A stretch of 64,000 nt of DNA from Synaphobranchus kaupii (taxonomy: Eukaryota; Chordata; Actinopteri; Anguilliformes; Synaphobranchidae): the NCBI GenBank assembly GCA_029718625.1, contig CM056380.1:46035596-46099595 (forward strand). Direction: 5' to 3'. Below the pieces are notes generated by a model, which was given only the letters and a program-made list of their open reading frames with translations, had not been told where the DNA came from and made no database searches. The position numbers were made by a program, and so were the translations under genes. Positions 1 through 10,700 of the stretch are shown here, in pieces (positions within the stretch are counted from its first letter, which is position 1; every line of letters starts with the position of its first letter).

Positions 1-404
1 GAACATAACAGCACCTTTAACAACACTGCGCTATGCTAAACCTGGGCCAAAGTGCCAGCTCTCACAGTAAACCAAACATGCTGTAATTAGGCCTGGGTCT
101 TAACAGGGAGTCCAGTCCCCAGAACATACCCCCGCTGTGGGACGGCCTGGGAGAGATGGTAGGCGCTTGTGCGTGTGTGTGTGTGCGTGCGTGTGGTGTG
201 TGTGTGTCTGCGCATACAGTCTGTATATGTGTTTGTTTGTACTGTCTGTCTGTCTAGCCCGGTCCCCTTCTGAAACAGTCGCTGTTGGAGTCTGGGGCGT
301 CTGACTACACGGCGCAGTGGCGGGCAGGGTGTGTGGTGGGGCGGTGGGACGGCCTGCCATGCGCTGAGCTGCGCTGACCGCTGCTGGAAAGTATTGGGCT
401 CTAC

Positions 405-511
405 CTCATCAGGGTCTCGGAGCAGATGTTGATGTCCACTCCAACGAAGCTCACGCACTCCTCCACCACGCTGTCCAAGCCTGCCTTCAGAGCCGTCTGT
501 GACACGTCGTG
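405..511 (-). CDS. srbd1: SRBD1 exon A: HDVSQ helical / helix-hairpin-helix segment
   Basis: 107-bp exon, minus strand, with acceptor ...TTTTTTCCAG and donor GTAGAG. It starts on a codon boundary with [20 protein letters not shown] and continues [15 protein letters not shown], ending with AG of a split codon. In Tex/SRBD1 this region follows the YqgF domain and precedes the tandem helix-hairpin-helix motifs that contact nucleic acid. The S1 domain would be encoded further downstream, left of the window. The exon is intact and is the last visible. The segment 1-404 is the beginning of the next intron and contains an imperfect GT microsatellite at about 167-214. Confidence 0.95.
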
Positions 512-1187
512 CTGGAAAAAAACAACAACCGTGTTAACAACACGTCCTGAACCGTGTTAGCAACACGTCCTGCGTGCCCTGCACAGTGCCAGCCATCGCC
601 CTGCCTCCACCCCGCAGGCCTAGCACTGCCAGCACTCACTGCACTGAGAGACACGAACGGGCACAGTGTGCTGAGTGTTCCTCAGGACTCACTCGGCATT
701 ACAGACGAGCCGTGGCATTAATGCTCACACTGTCAATGTGTGTGTGTGTGTATGTTTGTGTGTGTGTGTTTGTGTATGTGTGTGTGTCTGTGCGAGTGTG
801 CGTGTGTGTTTATGCGTGAGCGTGCGTGCGTGTGCATGCGTGACAGCAGACACACAGATAGGTGTAAACAAGCTGTTGGCACCCTGAAATTCTAAAATGG
901 TTAAATATAAAGCCCAATTCATCACAATGTGTGCACAGGGCCGACAGCACAGCAGCACCATGTTATAGGAGCTGGGACTACACTAGGGGGCAGTGTGGAG
1001 ACTCACTTCAAGAGAGGCTGTGGATCGCCATCTTCCTCTCACGCATACGCACACGCTCACACTCACTCTCTCACCAAGCAGAGAGGGTGTACGGTATTTG
1101 TATACATAAAAATGTTGTGTTCATAAAACTGTGCTCCTATTCATTGGTATCCATAATACCTACACGGTCACCTCGGTTGTGAAATGC
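512..1187. other. Intron stretch with GT microsatellite
   Basis: Intronic sequence next to exon A. It contains an imperfect (TG)n tract at about 735-843 with TGCG variants, then mostly unique sequence including the CTCF-like site. No coding potential beyond microsatellite read-through. Confidence 0.7.
979..997 (+). promoter_or_regulatory. CTCF-like motif
   Basis: The core ACACTAGGGGGCAGTG matches the vertebrate CTCF consensus (CCASYAGRKGGCRS) except at its first base. It sits about 470 bp from exon A in the adjoining large intron. Related but weaker motifs occur at about 10904-10920 (minus strand), 33836-33850 and 54964-54978. Occupancy cannot be judged from sequence. Confidence 0.4.
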
Positions 1188-1455
1188 AAGCAGGGACTAA
1201 CACAGGGTAGGTGCACTACCAAGCAGGGACTAACACAGGGTAGGTGCACTACCAAGCAGGGACTAACACAGGGTAGGTGCACTACCAAGCAGGGACTAAC
1301 ACAGGGTAGGTGCACTACCAAGCAGGGACTAACACAGGGTAGGTGCACTACCAAGCAGGGACTAACACAGGGTAGGTGCACTACAAAGCAGGGACTAACA
1401 CAGGGTAGGTGCACTACCAAGCAGGGACTAACACAGGGTAGGTGCAGTACCAAGC
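1188..1455. repeat. 33-bp minisatellite, 8 copies
   Basis: Head-to-tail units of 33 bp, each beginning AAGCAGGGACTAACACAG and containing GGTAGGTGCACTACC. Eight units are nearly identical (single substitutions near 1384 and 1447), followed by a partial unit. Because 33 is divisible by three, both strands show open frames with an 11-residue period; these are not genes. The low divergence suggests recent expansion or ongoing homogenisation. Confidence 0.97.
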
Positions 1456-4400
1456 AAGACGCATCAAAATGAAACATGACACTGCTTGGCCTTCATTAGC
1501 AGACACAGCCACGTTTAACTCGACAAAACAAGGCTGTGTCTGGTCTACACGCTCTCCATAAGATCATAGGAAACACTTATTACTCTGCCCTGAAATTCAG
1601 TCGCCGAAGCAACCCGACAGCTGCAGCTGAAATCATAATATCAATCTGGCCGTTTTTGGGTTTGCACCAACAAGCTTTCCTCTTCTCAGCTTCCGTGGGC
1701 CGGTTGCTCGTGGTTACCTTGCCCCACCCACCGTTTTCACAGCCCTGGTCAGACACTGGGCCCCTCCCTCTCGGCTCACTCCCGCCACACACTGACGGAG
1801 TTCCTGTGGCCGCGTTTGAGCAGCGTGTGTGGAAACGATCTCACACTCCCACCCGGCCAACTCCTTCAGTGCGGCCGTCGCCATAATCGGATAACTTATT
1901 ACAACGCGGATACGTTTTGTTCCCTTTTCCGTTCTCTCTTTTTTTTTCTCCCTCTCTTTCTGTCCGTCTTTTCTGTCAGGAGACAAATGAGACTAAACAC
2001 TCAAATTCCTCCGGTGCTGAAATTTAGGACGTGAGTCATGGGGGTGCGATGGACCGTGCCAACGGAGGCGGAGTGGGCGGTGGGGGGGGTTTAATGAAAC
2101 AGGATTTAAAAAAAAAAATGTATTTTAAATTTCTTTCAGCAGAGATGGGCCAGATCTGTGGTTACCCAGAATTCCTTGCGTCGGACGTGCTGGACTGGGA
2201 TCCGGGGGTTAAAAAAAGAGCTGAGTAGATGATACTGTGTTCCTCCAGAGTGCTGGAGCTTGAGGAGAGGTTGGGAATGTTTGGGGTTATTTTCATTGGA
2301 AAGCAGCAGCAGCAGCACTTCAAAAGCGACCGAGCAGAGGTTTTAGATTATGAAAAAGGGAATTGATAAAGTTAATCCAGGCGAACTTTTCACACTTTTG
2401 GAGGGATTCAAAAAGGAGCAGGAATTAGAAAAGCGGGGGAAAAAACAGGACAAAGTCCAAAAATGACAAAATTAGTAGCAAGCAGGGAATAGTGAGCGGC
2501 CTTTGCCTGTTTCTCACAAAGGGCCAATAGCCATATGGAATATGTTACCGGAGTGGTCCACTGGAGTCCCTAGTAAAAACGGTCTGGGGGGAATGTGTGT
2601 GTGAGCGTGTGTACGAGGCAGTTTCCTGCAGACGGGGACAGGAATCAGGGGATGACATCACCTCAGCTCAGACTTATCGCTTCTTCCTGATCTGACCTCT
2701 ATTACATACTCTCCATTTCCTGTTCCAGCAACCCCAACGATGACCCCACACTCTCAGCGTGATCGCATGTCAATACTACTTAAAACAACAAATACTTTTT
2801 CCTAAAGGCATCACAGACACACATATGCAGACATCCTTATTGTGGGCACGTCATGTTGGTCAAGTTTCACATTCCAAAATACCCATTTTGATCATGAATT
2901 ATACATTGAATTTTGTCTTCAAACTGTGTCAGAGGAGTGACATGCATAGTTTATGGGCTATTGAAGGGCAGATGTGCTCCAGAATAGTGAACTAAAAACC
3001 AGTAAAAACAGCATTAAAGAAAAAAAAAACTTACATGACACCACAGACTTGAATCCAACAATCTCTCCAAAGTCATATCGCCACCGCATCCAAAAAAAAA
3101 AAACCCCGCCCCCCTACTCACTCTCCTCCTCCCATGAATCGCGGGGTGCAGGGGTCCTTTGATCATTCTGCCACAGAGTCTCAATCAGGAGCCACACTCA
3201 AACACAAAGTGTCATGCGATCTGCCCGCTGCGGCCGGCCCTCCACATCATCTGTTATCCATTGGGCCTGCGAGACGGACGCCCCTCTTAAACCAATCGCC
3301 TCACGGCGGGACCCCAGAATGCGCACAGGGGGGAGGGGGTGGAGGGCGGTGCACGTCCCAATCCTGCATATCAGCCCAAACCTGTCATGGGCCCGTTGGG
3401 AAGGTAAATGAATCTATCTGCGACCGACAGCCCTGAAATGAGAAGTCTTATTAAGCCGCTAAAACTGAATTAATGCTTCTGGGGAGGCCTGGAAAAATCC
3501 CAGAGTCTGTGTTCAGGCACTTGAGCCAAACACTACGGTTTAACAGCTGACTGATATTTCAAACAGCTGTTGCTGGATTAGTTTAAATAGGAAAAGGGAA
3601 AGGTTTGATATTCGCAGTGACAAGGTTACCAAAAACCCAGCGCAGTCAAATTCAATTTACGAATTGGCAGCGGAAAGGCTTCTCTCTTTTCCAAGGGATT
3701 CGTTGAGGCGGACGTTACTGGAAAAGGGATCAATGCAGGAGTTTGAGCTGTCTGTAAAAACATCCAATCTTCTGCTGTAAAAGGACCAACGGGGGACGGC
3801 TGAAAAAAACAACTTGCCGTTCTACATCTCTTGCAATACACAGTGATAGCAGGTAATGCAGCATATTTGAGAGAACGCCGCAGGAACGCCAAGACCGCCT
3901 TACAGTCAACCAAACAGGCCCACAAATGAACACTTGCAAGTTTGATTTCACAGTTAACATGAAAAGCACAAAAGGAAAGGCTTTGATCGCTTTGGCGAGG
4001 GGCTTTGTCCCCGGTTTTCGTCTGTGTTGCGTAATAACACGCTTTGATCGAGCAGGGCTCTGCGGCTGCCTCTGTATCGCACACAAACCTGCTCACGAAA
4101 AAACAAGAATTACGAGTGAAAAAACCAGAGAGGTTTAAAAGGTGAGCTTCTACACACCTCTCCCTTGATTTGGGGAAAACCCCTTTGAATTAGGCTTTAT
4201 TAGAGAGCTGGATCCTGCCAGAGAGATGAAATGAAAGGGAGTTCCTTTGACGCGCTGCTTGTTTGAAGAGCTTTGCAGGGAGGGGTGTTGGTGGTGGTGG
4301 TGAGTATTTGACAACAGTAGTTCTCTATATCCTTTCCACCTTGTCATCTTGCGATTCTGTCATTACTCTATCCTGTTTTATTTATCTGAAGTGCTCATAA

Positions 4401-5322
4401 AAACCACAGAGGAAGAGCCTGGAGGTCTGGAGATAGCCCTGTCAGTCAGGTGTTTGGATGCAAGCAAACAGAGGTGTTGAAAGAGACGTACTGTACCTCT
4501 GGACGTAGTATTCTGAACTAGACCACTGATATCACAGTAATCGTCGGGGGCGGGGGGGTGTTTGTGTGGCTAAAGAATCCACACACATTATTCTCAAGGC
4601 CTTGATTGGTTGTGGATGGAAACAAACTTGAATCACAGATTGAGCACTCCAAACAGGACTAAAACCAAATCCAGCTCTCTCTAGGACACGCACTCACTCA
4701 CACACTCACGCACTCCCACACACACAGGAAAAACCGTTGGACTAATAAACCCCCACTATGGAATTCATCCTCTTCCAAAGTTTCCTTTTGGACGGAATGA
4801 TTTACTTTCAGCGCTGTGCCGGAATTCCCGGCGAATCCGCGGAAAATCAGCGGAAGAGGAATGAGGGGATGGCAGATCCACATTCTGGCTAAGGCAGGGC
4901 CCTCCACCCCATGGAACAGCAAGAGGGGGATCATATGGGCTAAAGACGGTTCCTATTCGTGGGAGGGCTTCGGATTAGCAATTACCCCCTAAAACCATTA
5001 CTGTCTGCCCAAGTTTGCTCTGTAATACGATCAGCCGCTGAACAAACAGCCCCTTGTAAACTAATAACAAGTTATTATAGAGCGAATCGCCCTCTGTGTG
5101 TCAGCAATAACAGCAATAATTCAGACAAGTGGTGAGCACTGTTTTCTTGCAGTTGTGTAGTGTAGGAGGAGAGAGGAGAGACACAGTGGCTGGAATTAGA
5201 ATAATCAAAACTTCTCAAACTTGTCCTGAACGTAGAGAGAGAGGAGTCTTCAAAAGGGGAAGGGAGGGAGAAACAGGTAATTTTCAGAAAGGATTGTCAT
5301 GTTTAATGGAAAAAGCCAACAA
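1456..5322. other. Largely unique intron sequence
   Basis: No exon, transposon end or tandem array is recognised. Visible details: T-rich tracts near 1938, poly-A near 2108, 3019 and 3092, and an AT-rich block at about 3440-3640. A second block at about 4960-5130 carries several ATTA/TAAT cores and could be regulatory. The short open frames here lack codon structure or family resemblance. Confidence 0.6.
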
Positions 5323-5406
5323 GAGAGAGAGAGAGAGAGAGACAGGGAGAGAGCAAGAGAGAAAGATAGAGAGATGTAGAGATGGACAAAGAGAGATAGA
5401 GAGAGA

Positions 5407-5458
<52 letters not shown>

Positions 5459-5463
5459 GAGAA
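5323..5463. repeat. (GA)n microsatellite, purine tract
   Basis: About 140 bp of imperfect GA dinucleotides with occasional GATA and GGGA interruptions. This is a nearly pure polypurine strand. It lies 107 bp before the 35-bp minisatellite at 5571. Confidence 0.95.
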
Positions 5464-5570
5464 GGAAATATATAAAAGTTAAAAATTGGATGCACATGAA
5501 CAGTATGGTATGTGGCACGGTGGTGGCTTGCTTCACACGCAGGATGGTGAGCACTCACACAGAAGGGTCC

Positions 5571-6550
5571 AGACCCAGACAGAGCACTAACTGCTGGACC
5601 AGCTTAGACCCAGACAGAGCACTAACTGCTGCACAAGCTTAGACACAGACAGAGCACTAACTGCTGCACCAGCTTAGACCCAGACAGAGCACTAACTTCT
5701 GGACCAGCTTAGACCCAGACAGAGCACTAACTGCTGCACCAGCTTAGACCCAGACAGAGCACTAACTGCTGGACCAGCTTAGACCCAGACAGAGCACTAA
5801 CTGCTGCACCAGCTTAGACCCAGACAGAGCACTAACTGCTGCACAAGCTTAGACCCAGACAGAGCACTAACTGCTGGACCAGCTTAGACCCAGACAGAGC
5901 ACTAACTGCTGCACCAGCTTAGACCCAGACAGAGCACTAACTGCTGCACAAGCTTAGACCCAGACAGAGCACTAACTGCTGCACCAGCTTAGACCCAGAC
6001 AGAGCACTAACTGCTGCACCAGCTTAGACCCAGACAGAGCACTAACTGCTGCACCAGCTTAGACCCAGACAGAGCACTAACTGCTGCACCAGCTTAGACC
6101 CAGACAGAGCACTAACTGCTGCACCAGCTTAGACCCAGACAGAGCACTAACTGCTGCACCAGCTTAGACCCAGACAGAGCACTAACTGCTGCACCAGCTT
6201 AGACCCAGACAGAGCACTAACTGCTGCACAAGCTTAGACCCAGACAGAGCACTAACTGCTGCACCAGCTTAGACCCAGACAGAGCACTAACTGCTGCACC
6301 AGCTTAGACCCAGACAGAGCACTAACTGCTGCACCAGCTTAGACCCAGACAGAGCACTAACTGCTGCACCAGCTTAGACCCAGACAGAGCACTAACTGCT
6401 GCACCAGCTTAGACCCAGACAGAGCACTAACTGCTGCACAAGCTTAGACCCAGACAGAGCACTAACTGCTGCACCAGCTTAGACCCAGACAGAGCACTAA
6501 CTGCTGGACCAGCTTAGACACAGACAGAGCACTAACTGCTGGACCATCTT
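5571..6550. repeat. 35-bp minisatellite, 28 copies
   Basis: Exactly 28 x 35 bp. The unit begins AGACCCAGACAGAGCACTAA and ends CTGCTGCACCAGCTT. Variants GGACC, GCACC and GCACAAGCTT (creating HindIII sites) are distributed along the array. The last unit runs into the TTAA that flanks the piggyBac-type element, so the array edge and the insertion site coincide. No unique spacers occur, so this is not a CRISPR. Confidence 0.98.
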
Positions 6551-6552
6551 AA

Positions 6553-7087
6553 CTCCTTCGCGACTAGAACGGCCCTATTAAAAATGGTTTGAATTCGAAC
6601 CATAGCGTCATTTGTCTCTCTGCTATTGGTTAACCGTGGATTCGCGGTTGTTTTCATTTGAAAATGTTTTGGATAGTCAGCCAATGATTGCACAGATATT
6701 CTTGGCTGTGTGACGTGGTTCATTTACGCTGCACTGTTGACGCGCAATACGTCTTTACAAGCCTTTCCAAAATGGCTTGGGCCAGTGGTAAACGCCGGTT
6801 TACTGCAGACGAAGTTGCTGAAATATGCACTATGCGCAACGATGATAATGACAGTGACTTTGATTCTGAACATGGAGGAATGGAAAGTGGAGAAGAAAGT
6901 GAAAGTGAAACGTATTGCGCGTCAACAGTGCAGCGTAAATGAACCACGTCACACAGCCAAGAATATCTGTGCAATCATTGGCTGACTATCCAAAACATTT
7001 TCAAATGAAAACAACCGCGAATCCACGGTTAACCAATAGCAGAGAGACAAATGACGCTATGGTTCGAATAGGGCCGTCGCGAAGGAG
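6553..7087. mobile_element. piggyBac-type MITE with long inverted repeats
   Basis: A 535-bp element flanked on both sides by TTAA (6549-6552 and 7088-7091), the piggyBac target duplication. The ends are CTCCTTCGCGAC and its reverse complement. The arms span 6553-6752 and 6910-7087 and are nearly identical except for about 22 bp extra in the left arm, so most of the element can fold into one hairpin. Between the arms lies a short acidic open frame (6772-6942). The size and lack of a DDD catalytic domain make it non-autonomous. Confidence 0.9.
6772..6942 (+). pseudogene. Truncated piggyBac transposase N-terminus (56 aa)
   Basis: The open frame starts MAWASGKRRFTADEVAEI and is followed by an acidic, serine-rich stretch (DSDFDSEHGG, then ESGEESE). 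It ends ten residues into the right inverted repeat. The F-T-A-D-E-V followed by an acidic region resembles the N-termini of piggyBac/PGBD transposases. The catalytic domain and the zinc-binding C-terminus are absent. It is best read as the remnant left after internal deletion of a full element, not an active gene. Confidence 0.6.
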
Positions 7088-7091
7088 TTAA

Positions 7092-7446
7092 ACTGCTCAC
7101 AGGTCGAAAGCACAGGTCCTCCACACCTATGTAAACAACAGCCGGCAGAGGGAAAATATTAAGATGGCAGCGTGTTTTGGTTAAAGGTCTTATCCTTTCT
7201 TTCCACTTTCCTCCCAGTGTGTCCCGTCTTTTATTAAAAAAGGTGTAAACCCAAGTAAGAATCAGAGGAAAAACAAAAGAAAAAACTGACCCTGGAGCTT
7301 TATACAGCTGACCAGTGGTTCCTGTACAAAGCACATTAATAATGGATGTGCCTTGTCCACGGTTATATTACATCTTATAGGAGAAAAAGGGAATAGGAGT
7401 AAATTAATGTTCTTTATAGGTCCTCCGATTATTACACTGTGTTATA
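7092..7446. other. Intron between two transposons
   Basis: About 355 bp of apparently unique sequence separating the piggyBac-type MITE from the Tc1-like element. It contains an AT-rich stretch and no recognisable coding sequence. Confidence 0.6.
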
Positions 7447-7977
7447 CACTGCCTGGCCAAAAAAAAAGTCGCACACTGTAATATTTTGTTGGACCACCTT
7501 TAGCTTTGATTACGGCGCGCATTCGTCGTGGCATTGTTTTGACAACCTTATGCAACGTCACAACATTTATTTCCATCCAGAGTTGCATTCATTTTTGGCC
7601 GAGATTGACGACGGGAGTGTCGAACCACTACGTCTTCCCCAGCACATCCCAAAGACTTTCAATGGGGTTAAGGTCAGGACTCTGGTGGCCAATTCATGTG
7701 TGAAAATGATTCCTCATGCTCCCTGAACCTCTCTTTCACAATTTGAGCCCTATGAATCTTGGAATTGTCGTCCTGGAATATCCCCATTGATGGGATAACC
7801 TGGTCATTCAGTGCATTCAGGTACTCAGCTGACTTCATTTTATTGCTGCATAACGTTGCTGAGCCTAGACCTGACCAATTGAAGCAACCCCAGATCATAA
7901 CACTGCCTCCAGAGGTTTGTACAGTGGGCACTATGCATGACGGGTGCAACGGCGACTTTTTTTTTGGCCAGGCAGTG
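7447..7977 (-). mobile_element. Internally deleted Tc1-like transposon
   Basis: The 531-bp element has termini CACTGCCTGGCCAAAAAAAA and, at the right, the inverted counterpart. TA dinucleotides flank it (7445-7446 and 7978-7979), as expected for Tc1/mariner. The minus strand carries the second half of a transposase (see 7590-7949). The N-terminal DNA-binding region and the first catalytic aspartate are missing, so it is a deletion derivative dependent on other copies. Confidence 0.88.
7590..7949 (-). pseudogene. Tc1-like transposase C-terminal remnant
   Basis: Minus-strand reading gives [20 protein letters not shown], then [18 protein letters not shown], then HMNWPPES. After a frameshift near 7675 it continues with DLNPIESLWDVLGKT. 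The QDDN and NPIE motifs are the second and third catalytic positions of the DD34E family. The first D and the helix-turn-helix domains are absent, and a frameshift separates the two preserved motifs. The copy is inactive. Confidence 0.85.
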
Positions 7978-7986
7978 TATATACAC

Positions 7987-9138
7987 TAGGGGTGTCACGA
8001 TACCGATTCGAAATCGAAAATCGATCAAAATGAGCGTTCGATTTCGGACTTCGAAATCACAAGCTGGTTCGCGATTCTCCAAGTTTTTTTTTTCTCTCCA
8101 CCCCCGCCCCCCGCGCGCTCTGCCTTTCATGTGATGGGTAAAATGTTTTAAAAAAAGTAGCCTACTTGGCTATCTCTAATGTAAGCGTTTCCGACAAAAC
8201 GAAACTTGACGCCTTCCACTGCATTTTGTTCGTCCACGCAGGCGTGCGTCCAAAGAAAAAAAAACAACGATATTTCAAAGAAGACACAGCTGATAGTTAA
8301 CGTTAGCTTACCGGTAGCCTGCATTACTTTTTGACACACCATGGCCACTGCCGGAATCGGAGATGGAGAAACAGAACTGGAAAATCCTCCTGCTTCCCTC
8401 AAGTCACCGGTGTGGCAACATTTTGCCTTCCCCGTGAGTTATATAAACAACGAACGCATCATTGACAAAAAAACGACAGTTTGTCAGCTATGCTACACGT
8501 GAGTACCATACGCCACCTCAGGCAACACGTCAAATATGGCAGGACACATTCGCAGGCATCACAAAGAAATAGATTTGACTGGGAAAAAAACATTGACACA
8601 GGCAACTCAAATGACAACCCAAATGACAGTTGTCAGGGCATGAAAAAAATGTATAAATAGTTAATAGCGTGGTACATGTTCAACTGTTTATTATTTCAGA
8701 TATTAGTTTGTTAAAGCTCTTAACTGTTCAAAGAATGTGAACACGCTCATCTTTTTAAAGAAGAATTTGAAAATGTAAATGACCATTGTCAGGGCATAAA
8801 ACCAATGTGTAAATTGTTAATAGCGTGGTAAATGTTCAACTGTTTATTCTAGAGTCTAGTTTTGATAAAGCTCTTAACTGTTTAGGTGTGTTTAAATATT
8901 CTCATATTTTTGTTATTATTTATAATTGTTATTATTCAAATAAAAGTTACTTATTGAGAAACAAGTATTTTTCTTTACAAGTCAAGACTCGATAGTCTAA
9001 CAATGGCATAGCCATTAGTTAGACTATAGTGCTGTAAAAAAAAATTGTGCTGAAAAAATATCGAAAATCGAATCGAATCGTGACCTTAAAATCGAAAGTC
9101 AAATCGAATCGCGGATTTGGAGAATCGTGACACCCCTA
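7987..9138 (+). mobile_element. hAT-type element with BED zinc-finger remnant
   Basis: The 1,152-bp element has terminal inverted repeats TAGGGGTGTCACGAT at both ends. A perfect 8-bp target duplication ATATACAC occurs at 7979-7986 and 9139-9146, diagnostic of the hAT superfamily. Subterminal regions carry many ATCGAA/TTCGAT motifs, probable transposase binding sites. Only a BED finger fragment remains; no hATC dimerisation or catalytic region is visible. It inserted at the TA junction next to the Tc1-like element, so it is younger than that insertion. Confidence 0.92.
8341..8643 (+). pseudogene. ZBED/hAT transposase N-terminal fragment
   Basis: From ATG 8341 the frame gives an acidic leader, then SPVWQHFAFPVSY, then TTVCQLCYT, a TGA stop at 8500-8502, and in the same frame SGNTSNMAGHIRRHHKEID. 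W-x2-HF, C-x2-C and H-x3-4-H are the elements of a BED zinc finger, the DNA-binding module of hAT transposases. The interrupting stop and lack of the rest of the protein mark it as dead. Confidence 0.8.
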
Positions 9139-9146
9139 ATATACAC

Positions 9147-10380
9147 TGTGTCTCATTGTGATGATTGAAGGGAAAAAAACTGAAAATCATTTATTTTTTA
9201 TAAATGAGCAAAATCAATTTTGAGATTTTTCCTTCACTAATTACTATAAATTCACAATAGTTTCTGCATGAAATGAGAAATATTAGCAACAAAGATACAG
9301 TATATGTAAAGCGATTCTGCAGTAAATGTTTTCCCGGCAAAAAAAAAACCCCGAAACGATAATTTCATAAATACGGCCTACACAGCACAACTTAGAGTAT
9401 AATCGTGTGATTCCATTTTGAAAATCAGTATGTCGACACATACAAATGGCAGATTTGATTTCAAAAGCAAAAGAAACAGTTTTTCTAGTAAAGTAAACTG
9501 AATTAATTAGTGATGAAATACTGCCTCTTTCAGTCAAAGGCTCGGTTTCTAATGTGAGCCCTCTTTCATGCTGTTCAGAGGAAGAGCCTAGAAAGTGTGA
9601 TACTATAAAACACTTATGCCTTTGGAATGGGGTTCTGCACGCAATCCCAATTCCTTTATATTGTACAGAAATAAAGCGAAAAAGCAAGAACGGAAAATGT
9701 ACAGCCTGGCCAACTGACTTTTCTTTGTACCAAAACTCTGCTATACTCCATGTGGCAGAGCTCAAAAGGCTATGTGCACATAGCAGTGGTCTCTGGAGTT
9801 GAAATAAGGGGTTTATAGCTAGCACATGACTTTAAAGACCCCCAGTATTTTTGCATTTTCAACACAGGGTTCTTGCTGGGTTAAGTAAAATTTCTATTTA
9901 TTTATAAATAAAAAAAAAGGAAACCAAATACTTCACATATTTTTTCCTCTCTCAGTACAAAGAACGTGTTGACGTTTTAGTGCCCTGAACAGTTTGTGTT
10001 TGGATGACAGTGCTGCTGCTAATTGCTGCCAAGGGTTCCGGGAGCTTTGATGTGTTCCGAGTTATAAGGGATGCATTAGCGTTAGCATTTACATCAACAT
10101 TAACAACCACTGGTACACACACTCAATGCTCGGGGTGGGGAGGAGAAGAAAGGATAGAGGAAAAATAGAAATGGAAATTTAAAAAAATAAGCGAAGGGAA
10201 AGAATAAACAAGACGGAGAGAGAGAGCAGAAAAAAGGAGTAGAAAACCCAAAAGAAGAATATAATCAATGGGAGAGGATAGATTGGAAGTAGAGGATGAG
10301 AAAACTGAGTGGAGAGAGGGAGTGAATATATAAAAAAAAGAGGAGGGTGGAGGAAATAAAGAGAGGCAGACGAGAGTAGG
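9147..10380. other. AT-rich intron
   Basis: No transposon ends or exons recognised. It contains a purine-rich tract at about 10123-10380 (GGAGAAGAAAGG, GAGAGAGAGC and similar blocks) that reads through as spurious minus-strand frames. Confidence 0.6.
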
Positions 10381-10700
10381 AGAGAAGCCGTAGGCCGCAG
10401 GTCGGCGACGCCCCTCCGCAGAGCAAGGCCTGCCGGGCCCACAAACAGACCGGCCGCGTGAGTGACAGGTTTGACGGACAGCTGCCCGGCGGGGGGTAAA
10501 GTCGCGGGGCCGAGCAGGTGCTGAGCAACCCCGCCAGGCCAGATGACTGACACCTGGAGCAGGAAGCGCGTGAGATAACAGAGCGAGGGCTACGCGTGTT
10601 TGTGTAACTCCCGGATTCAGGATAACACCGCCGGCCAATTGTCACTGACACCGGGCGAGCGGCGGCGTCTCGACCGCTCCGCTCGCCTTCCCCTTGGTTT
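10381..10700. other. CpG-rich block
   Basis: Within AT-leaning intron this segment of about 320 bp is GC-rich with many CpG dinucleotides (GCCGTAGGCCGCAGGTCGGC, GAGCGGCGGCGTCTCGACCG). It could be an intronic CpG island or enhancer. No TATA box or exon was identified. Confidence 0.4.

Noticed and set aside
1131..1477. Cysteine-containing periodic protein (KQGLTQGRCTT units)
   Set aside because: 33-bp minisatellite, open on both strands.
5571..6550. CRISPR-like array with 35-bp repeats
   Set aside because: Units are contiguous with no unique spacers, and the DNA is from a vertebrate; it is a minisatellite.
9283..9825. 180-residue minus-strand frame
   Set aside because: No recognisable domain and no codon or splice support; likely a chance frame in AT-rich intron.
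10123..10651. Overlapping 124-171-residue minus-strand frames
   Set aside because: They arise from a polypurine tract and a CpG-rich block; the three overlapping frames have no family resemblance.
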